Below are positions 30,656 through 40,400 of a stretch of DNA of 64,000 nucleotides, piece after piece. The stretch's first letter is position 1. Every line of letters begins with the position of its first letter. Both the position numbers and the translations under genes were made by a program. Source of the stretch: Amoebophrya sp. A120. Its lineage: Eukaryota; Sar; Dinophyceae; Syndiniales; Amoebophryaceae. Location of the stretch: NCBI GenBank assembly GCA_905178155.1, contig CAJINV010000006.1:786345-850344 (forward strand). Reading direction: 5' to 3'. The notes below the pieces were generated by a model, which ran no database searches, had not been told where the DNA came from, and saw only the letters and a program-made list of their open reading frames with translations.

Positions 30656-33600
30656 ATGTTGATGAAACAACTACTATCTCTGCTACAACTTCTGAGCTTT
30701 CTTGGTCAACAACGACATACCGGCTGCGCGACGGCGGATGCGGGAGCAGTAGGAGACAGTACCGGCAGAGATGAGCCAGAGAGTGACCGCGACCACGGGT
30801 TCTACGTTGGTGGAAGCACCAGAACTGGCGGAAATTATAATAACCGTGGTAAAATTAACCTCCAAGCTGACCGGAGCACGACGAGGGTCCAACAACGTGA
30901 AATAAAGACGACAGATGAACAAGCGGCACGAGCTCGAGGACCCAGCATCGGGGAAGAAGATGAGGGACGAGATTTGGCGTTCACCGGCGCGAGAGCGACA
31001 GGTCGAAACAACCCCCGCCAACCGATTCCCGAGGCCGCAGACCCGCTGGGGCAGTCGTTTCTGAGTTTAAAAACCGTGGAAAAGAAGACGCAGAAGCAGC
31101 TGCAGAAAATGTTGAAGGTAACGAAAAAGCGGGAGAAGCAGTTGCGGAAGAAAAAAACTGGTCGTGCTGTTGAGGAAGAGAAGCTGCACAGTTCGAAGGA
31201 AGATCAGGAAATAAAGAACTACGACGCAGATGATGACGGTTCGTCGTCCGAAGGCGGAGTCGTGGAAAATGACCCTCCGGCTGCGTCGAGCGACAGGGAA
31301 AAGACCCACGAGAATTATGAGTCCAACTTTCTCGAGAAGAAAATGAAAATAGCAGCGAAGATGGGTAGTATTCCTTCGCCGTTGATGCCGCAGCCGATGG
31401 GAGAAACCGATCCGCAGCCCTTGTACTGGAGCATGTGGGAACGGCTGAGCCACATGAACCAGGCCGCGTGGGTTCCCGTGCACGGCGTATCAAATGCAAA
31501 AGTGTCTGGGCCTGGAAGATTGCGAGACTTGTCATGCTTGTCTGACATGACCAAAAAGTTTGTGATGCGTGTCCAAGAAGAGACCCTTTTGCCTGTCATG
31601 CGAAAACGCAGTTTATCATGCGAAAAACGCAACACAAAGAAGCGTAGATATTTCTCATGCTTGCCTGTGCATTACAGAGCATTCACTATTCCCAACGCAG
31701 CATTACAAGTTTCCAAACCTAGACACTTTTGCAGTTGATACGGCGACTGCTGGGACCACTGCAGTTCACGGCAGGGACTCTGTCCAGCCTGCGGCGCGGG
31801 TGGCATATGCATTGCAAATATCGATCTGGGTCTGGAAGTAGAGTGTAACTTGTCATGCTACATCTGGATCGTGGAAAAATTTGTGTTGCATGATTTTTAC
31901 CAAAAGAGGTCCACTCTTGAATAAGTTTAGAGGCAGTTTCTCATGCAGGAACGGCATGATACTAGAGATCTCACAGAACCTGTCATGCTAGGTCGTGCAT
32001 GCCAGACCACGCGGGTCATGGAAAGCCTGCATGACAAACCTACCACTCTTCCAGACCCGGACATATTTGCATTGGATACGGCATGTGCTGCCGCAATGGG
32101 TGGCCGCCCGGGGGCCGGGCATATGGTCTGTTGGCGAACGGTATGAAATGCAAATATGTCCTCTGGGTCTGGAAAAATGCAGGGTTTGTCATGCAGAGCT
32201 TGCATGGCTCTCAAGTCTGTCATGCGCGCCACACAAAAGCCACATTTCTCTGTCATGCAGAAACGCAATTTGTCATGCAGATAGGCAACACTATAGCAAC
32301 TCCAAAACTTGTCATGCTTGGCTGTCAATGAAGGCGTACACATGATTCGCCAAACAGCATTACAAGTTTCCAGACCCAGACATTTTTGCAGTGCATAAAC
32401 GGGTGCGACGGCAGCGTCGGGAAGACGAGCGGAGCGGCCGGCCACGTGTGCGTCGGTATGCATCGCAAATGTGACGGGGTCTGGGAAATTGCAAACTTGT
32501 AACTCATGCTGCGAGTCACACAAAAATTTGTCTTGCACCACTACCACAACGATACCCGTGTTCGGACATGCTGAGAAGGGATTTCTCATGCAGGATAGGC
32601 ATTGCAAAGGCTTTGCGGAATCTGTGATGCTACACCCCGCATCCCAGATTACGTAGGGAATGGAAGATCTGCATGGCAAGCTTCTGCAGTTTCACACGCC
32701 CGGACACGTTGCGTTTGATAGTCGTGCCGGCGACGCAATTTTACACGCACGAATTGCTTGTGCCCAGTTTTGACTGCTGGAGCTATTGCAGCCAAGCTGG
32801 CTCCTGCCCCGGCGCCTGCGGGACCGGAGGAAAGTGCTGCAAGAAAGGTATTCTAACGAGAAACGTCCCCACCCCAGAGTCGTCATGCAAATCTATACGC
32901 TAGATCTGTGATGCTGATGAACTAGCTAAACAGGATTACATTACGAGGCCAAAAAACTTGTCATGCGCAACAACCAAAGCTGGCTGATTTGTCTAGCAGA
33001 TTTCCCAATCGTTGACTATGAGGTGGGGACGTTCTTTTTGCCCACGATAGCAGGCGAAGTGCAAAACGGCTGCGACGGGACCATCGGCGGGGAAGGCTAC
33101 CACACCTGCATCACGCCGAAAACACCTAAGAGGTATGGGGAAGGGCAGTGCGACAGCTATACAGGGAATTGTCCTGTGCGGAAAACGATCGAGATGCGCA
33201 AAACGTCCGTCTGGGCGGATGTACTTGCAAAGCAGTATGGCGGGCACGGGGGTTGGCACGCCCCTTACAACTGGTATTCGTACCCAGCTATCAAATGCAA
33301 AAATGTCTGGGTCTGGAAGGATGCAAGGTTTGTCATGCACATTTTGCATGACTTCTCCTGATGCCTTCGATGCATGCCCTAGCATCACAGATCTTGTGAA
33401 GGCTTTCTGATGCCTATAACGCATGAGAAATGCCCTCTCGCCGTGGCCAAAACCAGACCTCTTTTGCTGTTCATGCAATACAGATTCTTAGATAATGCAG
33501 ACGCAGCATCACAAGTTGCATTGTACCAGACCCAGACATTTTTACATATGATACCAGCCCAGGGGTACGAGGGTTTGTTGGAGCTGGCGCTATTGCAAGG

Positions 33601-36599
33601 AAAAATCCCCCCTCCCCATATCAAAACGAAATTTCTGATGCTGGATTTGTGTACACAAATCAGCTTTGTATTGCAGGAATGCATTGCGGTCAGATCCCCA
33701 GACTAGGTAGGGCCGTACGGGTCTAGTTGCCCAGCATGGCAAACGGCTCCCCTTTAAGCCCAACAGCGTGACAAATCACTTCCATAATGGGGCGGAAGCT
33801 TCTGCCCTTGTCTTCTTGCAAGACGCATGCGATTTGTGACCTCAAATCAGCAACACAGATTTTCGGAAACATAGCTTTTCAATATGGGGAGGGGGGATTT
33901 TTCATTTTGATAGGCGCACATGGGAACCTACACCCCGGAAGTGCCCTATGGGAGTGTCAGCATCGAAATCGTCAAAGTTGAAATAGTTTCTCATGCATAA
34001 AATGCGACGCAGAGGGTGCCTCTACTGCAGAGGATGCAAGGGAGGCAGAGTATAGTCCGGCTACGGGTCAAGAGTTGTGTTGCTTATTAGCATGACAGAG
34101 GGACGAGCCCTTTTGCCGTAAACAGCATGACAGACTTGCTTTAGTAGAGACAAACAAAATTTGTCATGCGCCGGCTATAAACTGTTTATGTCAACATGCG
34201 CAGTCTGTTTATGTCATGCGCCGGCTATAAACTGTGGGCCTAACAACTGGAGGTATCGATTTTATGCATATACAAATAAGTAAATTTCAAGTTTGTCGAT
34301 TTTCAGTTCTGACGCTTCCATATGCCCTTTTGCCCTGAGTGGGGGCGGGTCGAGAACTACGACTACTACCTCGGAGACCTGTGCTATCGCAAGAAAAAAG
34401 TGTTGCAGTTACACACATAGTCTATGCAGGCCACGCAAGACAGACCAGCTCTGTCATGCCGGATACGCATAGAAGCCTCGTTCTTTCATAGGTGTTTGCC
34501 CGTAGGATTTCTGCATTACAAGTTTTCTCTCTCATGAGGAGAAATTCTGCTGAATTGACTACAGGTGTGTAACTGTAAACACTTTTTTCCTGGGATATGT
34601 GCCACATCCATCTGAACCGGGATCCGTACGCCCAATGGACTCTGAAGGACTACAATACACAAAATTGGAATCCGCCGGACTCTGCGTCGACGGCCATGAC
34701 CCTGGAGCAGGTTAACCAGGCTTCCCGACTTTGCCAGCAAGCCCACGCTTACGTAAATTGGTTCGCATCAACGTACATTGCGCAAATCAACGCCGTATCA
34801 AATGGAAAAATGTCTGAGTCTGGAAGAGTGCCAGACTTGTCATGCAGGTTTTCCATGACCCATAAGGTCTGGCATGTAGGACATAGCATGACAGATTCTG
34901 TGCGAGTTCCATCATGCCTATCCTGCGTGAGAAACTGCCTCTCGAGTAGGTCAAAAGTGGACAGCTTTTGGTAAGCATGCAACACAGATTTTTGCATGCT
35001 TCAGATTTAGCATGACAAGTTGCATTCTTCCAGACCCAGACATTTTTACATTTGATACGCCGCAAAAAACGCCCAAACCTGGAACGTCGGAGTATACCCG
35101 TATCCTGTGTAGAAACGTCCCCACACGACCCCAGAGTTGTAATGCAAATCTGCGTGCCCGTGCTAAAAATATTTTTCATTCGGAGCCCTATGAGAAGCAT
35201 TCTATTCTTGGCGTAGTCGTCGTGTTTCGGAATTTGTCATGCTCCAATCAGCATGATGCTCTAGATCTGTGATCCTGTTTGAAACTAGCCAAACAGGATC
35301 ACACTACGAGGCCAAACTTGTCATGCGTAACAGCTAATGCTTGTTGATTTGTCTTGCAAATTTCCCATCTTCTTGACTATGGGATGGGATCGTTTTTCCA
35401 CAGGATAGCCCGGGCTTCGAGTTTATCGACTTGAAACGCGATCACCCCGAAGGCAAGAACGCGGCGTGGAACACTGACGAGTGGAAGTGCAAAATGATCT
35501 GCGACATGCTATATGAAATGCAAAAATCCCTGGATGTCTGGAAGAATGCAACTTGTGATGCTGCATTTGGATGCCTAAAAAATTTGTGTTGTATGAGCAG
35601 CAAAAGCATTCTAATTTTCGTACGCGGGGAGGGCTTTTTTCCTATGCGGAATAGGCATCAAGAACCCCTCAAAGAACTACCTGTGATGCTAGGGCATGCA
35701 TCACCGACATCGTGGCTCATGCAAACCGTGCGTGACAAGTCTCAGAATCTTCCAGACCCAGACATTTTTGCATTTGACATGCTACCCAATTGCATCTTGT
35801 ACAGTTACGCGTGGACCACGTCGTGGGGAGCGGTCAACCGGTATTGTGAGGAAAAATCCCCCCTCCCCATATCGAAACGAAGTTTCTGATGCTGGATTTC
35901 CGTACACAAATCAGATTTGTCTTGCAGTAGAGGACTGCAGGCATATGTCAAGCCTCGGCCGAGAGGTTTTGACGTAGCCGCCTAGCATGACAAACGTGTA
36001 TGCTCTAAGCCCAACAGCATCACAAACCGCCTGCAAAATGCAGGGGGCTCTCTGGACTTGCCTGCTTGCAAGACAGACAAGATTTGAGGTCACAAATGTG
36101 CATCACAAATTTTCAGACGGATGCGGTTTCAATATGGGGAGGGGGGATTTTTCCTTTCGATAACCGGTGCTGGCCGAAATCCGCGGAAAACCAAGGAAAG
36201 CGAACAACCTGGATATCGTAAGAAAAAACTGTGTGCAGAAGTGTGTATTAAGTCTGTGATGCAAAAAAATGCAAAAGCAAATCGGGTATTATTACACTTA
36301 TCACGCTGGCCTGGTTTCATACGGGTACGACGTTTTTGCGTAGTTACAACTAGCTGATGTGCAGCACGACAGGCGTTCTCTGTCTTGCAGAGCGAATTTT
36401 TCATGCTGTCAGTGCAAAGAGACATACCTACACTAAACACAGTTTTATTCTTGGATACTGCAGGGCCAATATTCATTCGGGGATTTGCAAAGAACGCGCT
36501 TGCTATCCGAGTGGGAATAATGATGTACTAGCTCATCTTCATCTCCCGATAGACTCGGTCCTCTCGAAAATATTTCTAGATGAACAACAATCAAGATGA
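30656..36599 (+). CDS. Secreted Cys-rich protein with coiled coil, two CWxxC modules and a PAN-like C-terminal region; 14 introners
   Basis: ATG 30656 begins a signal-like peptide (MKQLLSLLQLLSFLGQQRHT). After an acidic, low-complexity region comes a Lys-rich coiled coil (EKKTQKQLQKMLKVTKKREK). Then two copies of a Cys-rich module follow: DCWDHCSSRQGLCPACGAGG, then CCRNG, CDG and GHVCV; and DCWSYCSQAGSCPGACGTGG, then CCKKG, NGCDG and YHTCI. The C-terminal region has LCQQAHAYVNWF and WKCKMICDMLPNCILYSYAW, the latter reminiscent of PAN/apple folds. The frame is continuous to TGA 36597-36599 (C-terminus FLDEQQSR) once all 14 introners are removed. It is a paralogue of the next gene. An extracellular binding role is likely but inferred. 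Confidence 0.8.
31488..31740. mobile_element. Family A introner
   Basis: 253 bp. Target repeat CGGCG perfect (31483-31487, 31741-31745). Joins VPVHG^DCWDH. Confidence 0.92.
31806..32078. mobile_element. Family A introner
   Basis: 273 bp, TATGCATTGC to GCATTGGATA. Flanks TGGCA / CGGCA (4 of 5). Joins ACGAGG^MCCRN inside the first CWxxC module. Confidence 0.88.
32142..32397. mobile_element. Family A introner
   Basis: 256 bp. Target repeat AACGG perfect. Joins GLLANG^CDGSV. Confidence 0.92.
32457..32720. mobile_element. Family A-like introner, diverged
   Basis: 264 bp. Arms partly decayed (GTGACGGGGTCTGG / CGCCCGGACACGTTGC). Flanks GTCGG / GTCGT. Joins GHVCV^VPATQ. Confidence 0.82.
32849..33049. 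mobile_element. Family B introner
   Basis: 201 bp, a short member. Flanks AAAGG / GCAGG (3 of 5). Joins KCCKKG^EVQNG. Confidence 0.83.
33289..33553. mobile_element. Family A introner, reverse orientation relative to 44185
   Basis: 265 bp. Target repeat CCAGC perfect. The interior is the reverse complement type of 44185-44446 (GCATGCCCTAGCATCACAGA against CTGTGATGCTAGGGCATGC). Joins YSYPA^QGYEG. Confidence 0.92.
33591..33912. mobile_element. Family C introner
   Basis: 322 bp. Target repeat GGCGC perfect. Joins LLELA^HMGTY. Confidence 0.92.
33947..34322. mobile_element. Family G introner
   Basis: 376 bp, the longest ordinary member of its family here. Target repeat TGCCC perfect. The interior has GTCATGCGCCGGCTATAAAC twice. 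Joins TPEVP^FCPEW. Confidence 0.9.
34385..34597. mobile_element. Family F introner
   Basis: 213 bp, TATCGCAAGAAAAAAGTGTT to ACACTTTTTTCCTGGGATA. Target repeat TGTGC perfect. Joins LGDLC^HIHLN. Confidence 0.92.
34796..35057. mobile_element. Family A introner
   Basis: 262 bp. Target repeat CGCCG perfect. Joins AQINA^AKNAQ. Confidence 0.92.
35101..35407. mobile_element. Family B introner
   Basis: 307 bp, TATCCTGTGTAGAAACGTCC to CGTTTTTCCACAGGATA. Flanks ACCCG / GCCCG. Joins VGVYP^GFEFI. Confidence 0.88.
35512..35779. mobile_element. Family A introner
   Basis: 268 bp, ending TTTGACA instead of TTTGATA. Target repeat TGCTA perfect. Joins ICDML^PNCIL; the paralogue at 42163 is hit four codons away. 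Confidence 0.9.
35842..36162. mobile_element. Family C introner
   Basis: 321 bp. Target repeat ACCGG perfect. Joins GAVNR^CWPKS. Confidence 0.92.
36213..36457. mobile_element. Family M introner
   Basis: 245 bp, TATCGTAAGAAAAAACTGTG to CACAGTTTTATTCTTGGATA. Flanks CTGGA / CTGCA. Joins GKRTTW^RANIH. Confidence 0.86.
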
Positions 36600-37408
36600 A
36601 CTTCGTCGCCTTGTTTTATTACTGCGCGTCTACTTAATAAAGTGTACAAAACTAGTAGTACCCAAAAATAGCTATAATTTCTTTTGTGATACATTTGTAC
36701 ATCGATTCGGGAAAATAGCTCGCACATCGGCTCGTCGTCGCATATTTCGAACTTTTATGGTGGAGATTAGCTACAGAATCGATGAGTATAAAAATTTCAT
36801 CGGGGGGAGATGTAGTTGAAGCTCTTCACGGGGGGACGAGCGCCGGGCTGCTTGTATTCTGTTGAGCGATAATTCTAAGTTTTTCGACTCTTACTCGACC
36901 GTTGCATCATGATCGGGCGATATGCATGATCGGGCGTTGCATGATCGGGGGACATACCACTTTATATCTCGACTTCGTTATTTCATCGAATTTAGAAAGA
37001 AAGAATTGAAGCCAGATGACAACGACTAGCTACCTGCACTTGTACTCTGCTATTTATTAGCTATTGATGTGATAATTTATTTTCAGTAGCTTAGACGAGA
37101 TTATTGCGCTAGCAAGTAAAATAAATGTTGACGCTGCCTTACTCCTAAACTCCTACTAGCAGGTGTTTTTTTTTGTAGCAACACCAGCACTAGGGGAATT
37201 CGAATTTGAGTATCACCACCAAAGTAGGGGCGAATGTGCTGACTGCGGCATGTTTGGCTCGGGCGGAGAGATCTCGATATGCTGGCCATAATATCACTGG
37301 AAGCACGACAACAAGTTACACTTATTCTATTGCAGGCATTGTTCTTGACTTGCCCTACTACATGAGTTCTAGATATTTGGTTCCTCCGGTTTAGTATTAA
37401 AAGTCACC
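36600..37408. other. Intergenic spacer
   Basis: AT-rich. Contains a short repeat of GCATGATCGGGCG-type units at about 36906-36950. No gene or introner. Confidence 0.5.
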
Positions 37409-40400
37409 ATGTCCTCGCACTTCCCCGCGTTCGAGAACTCCTCACTGCGACGAGGGGGGCGAAGAGGCTGCCAACATCAAGCCATGGCCTCGTCGTTCCT
37501 AGCTCAGATCTTACTTCTTCTTGCCGGTAACAACTACACGATGGTACGACCCTCGTTGGCGTTCTTGAACTACGGGGACCACGAAATGAAGCCCAGCGAG
37601 GTTGGAGATGATGATGGTGGCGGGGAAGAGGATGAAGAGCAACATAATGGTGCAGGTGCAAGACCACCTTCCGTCTCGTCTTCTTCACCCAGCAACAGCA
37701 TGCTGAAACAGGATCGAGTGTTAAAGAAAACAACGGACGATCAAGATGAAAGTGCGGCCGCGCTAGGAAAGGACTACGACGACACGGCTGCGCGACCAGA
37801 AAGAACTCCTCGTCGCCGGCCCAAAAATCGAGGCAGTACCTCTAGCACCTCTTCATTCCTGCGCGGAGGTGGACAACGCAGGAAAGAACCCACGAAAAAG
37901 TCGAAGGATAGTGTTGACAGCACAAACAGCGATGCGGAAACAGAAAAGCTACCAAAGAAGCGCAAAAAGAAAAGTAGTTTTCTCGCCGGTTCAACATCTT
38001 CACAAGAGGAAGAAGACTTGCACGAAAACCATGGCTATGCATTTCAAATATGTCTGGGTCTGGAAACTTGTGATGCTAATTTATGAATTGTGGGGACACT
38101 GCAATAGGCAGCCACGCATGACAAGTTTCTGGGCTCCTATGTGTTCCGCTTTCCGCATGACAAACTACATTTTTGCATGACAGGCAAGAGGGTCTTTTCC
38201 TGCTCACGCATTACAGGTTCAAGAGTCATGTGAGACAAGCATGACAAACATCTGCATTCTTCCAGACCCAGACATTTTTGCATTTGATAATGGCACTGAA
38301 GACGAGAAGACAGCGAGCGACTTGATGTCAACTACACCGGCGGTGGCCACTTCTGGCGATGGTGATGAAAAAGAATCGTGCGGACCGAGAGCAGACGAGT
38401 CTTCGGCCTCATCTTCTTCGCTGGCAGAGAAGTTTACAGGGACCGCATCTACTTCGGGAGTCGTAGATGATTTTACAGCACCATCAACCCTCGCTGACAA
38501 TGGCTACACGACGACCACTATCCTGAGTAAAAACGTCCCCGCCCCAGAGTCAAGATGGGGATTTTGCAACACAAACCTAGGAGTTTTGGGAGTCACGTAT
38601 GACAAGTTACAGTCCGTAAGGTAGTGCAAGTTAGCAAGGAAAGCCGCATTACAAATCGATCTGCTGATCCTGTTTACAGCATGACAAGTTCCCAAACACG
38701 CATGAAAATGCCTGTCATGGGGTTGTGCATCACAAATGTTGCTGTCGTGGCAAATCTGCATGACAACTCTGGGGTGGGGATGTTTTTACTCAGGATAACC
38801 ACCGGTAAGAAGAACGACATCCTGCGCACGGACGACGAGCTGGCGGCGTACTTGGCCTATCAACTGTAAAAATGTCTGGGATGAGGTCTGGTATGTAGGA
38901 CAGAGCATGACAGATTCTGTGAGAGTTCTATCATACCTATCCTGCATGAGGCACTGCCTCTCGAGTAAGTCAAAAGTGGACAGCTTTTGGTAATCATGCA
39001 AGACAGATTTTTACATGATTCAGATTTAGCATGACAAGTTGCTTTGTTCCAGACCCAGACATATTTGCAGTTGATATGGCCAGGGAAGACACGAGAATCA
39101 TCAACGATCTGATGGCAAAAATGAAGCGCATGAACATGCCGGTTCCGCCCGAAGATATTTTCACCGGCAGGTTCCGGTACAATGGCGGCGCGGGTCGTGC
39201 GGGAAATGAAGATGATAAAGGAGAGCCACGCCGTGGGCGGGAAGTAGAAGCACTACAAGGCAAAGTAGCAGACGAAGATCCGACGGCACAAGCTGCCAGT
39301 ACGTTGGAAAAGCAAAACAAGGCGAAGAGTGCTGTAGGTGGACGAGAAAGAAATGATCAATCGCAAAAATCTTCTTCGCGGCCCAACGTCAACTACAGCA
39401 ACCCGGTCTCCCTCCTGCGAGCCCAGTACCACGCGAAAAAAGAGCTATCAAATGTAAAAATGTCTGGGTCTGGAAGAATGCACGTTTGTCATGCTTGTCT
39501 GGCATGACTCTTAAATCTGTCATGCACGTTACCCAACAGCTCCATTTTTCTGTGATGTAGCGACGCAGTTTGTCATGCAGAATAGACAATACCTAGAAGC
39601 TCAGAAACTTGTCATGCGGCGCCAGCATTTGTGGCCTCATCATGAGACGCGACCCAGCATCACAACTTTCCAGATCCAGACATTTTTGCATTTGATAAGA
39701 ACAGGAGCGCGACAATGTTCGCAATCTGGCGAGGAACTTGGTGCGGGAGATGCTCCAGGAGCGAGCAGGAGAACTGGGCGAAGGAGCTACTACTCCTGTC
39801 GGCGGGGCAGGGCGAGATGTTGTACTCGAGGAAAGCGAGCGCAGCACGACCCTCCGAGCCACCGGGTCGTCGAGTGTCCTGGAAGAGAACAGCAGTCGGG
39901 AGCAGGAATCCGCCCGTTCGGAACAGTATATCGGGCCCGAGGGGTATCGCAAGAAAGAACTGTTTATTCACTGTGAACCTGTGATGCAGAGAACGAAACA
40001 CCAAAGTGTTTGTCTTGCTACACCTGCAACATAATGGATTTTATAGGCGTGCTTTATTCCCTTGGGAAACGCGCATGGCAAATTTTCTGTGTCATGTGTA
40101 ACAAACTTGTGATGCAGATCTTGCAAACCATCACAGTGAAACAGTTTTTTCGTGGGATAAGGGGGTATACGACGACGTGAATGGGTACGGGGTGTACAAT
40201 CTCTGGAAGCCGAATTGCGACTCGTGGCAGAGTACGCATTGCAAATATGTCTGGGTCCTCTGGAAGGCTGGAACTTGTCATGCTAAATCTGAATCATGTA
40301 AAAATCTGTGTTGCATGATTGCCAAAAGCTGTCCACGTTTGACCTAAAAATCGAGATGCAGTTTCTCATGCAGAATAGGCATCATAGGGCTATCACATCA

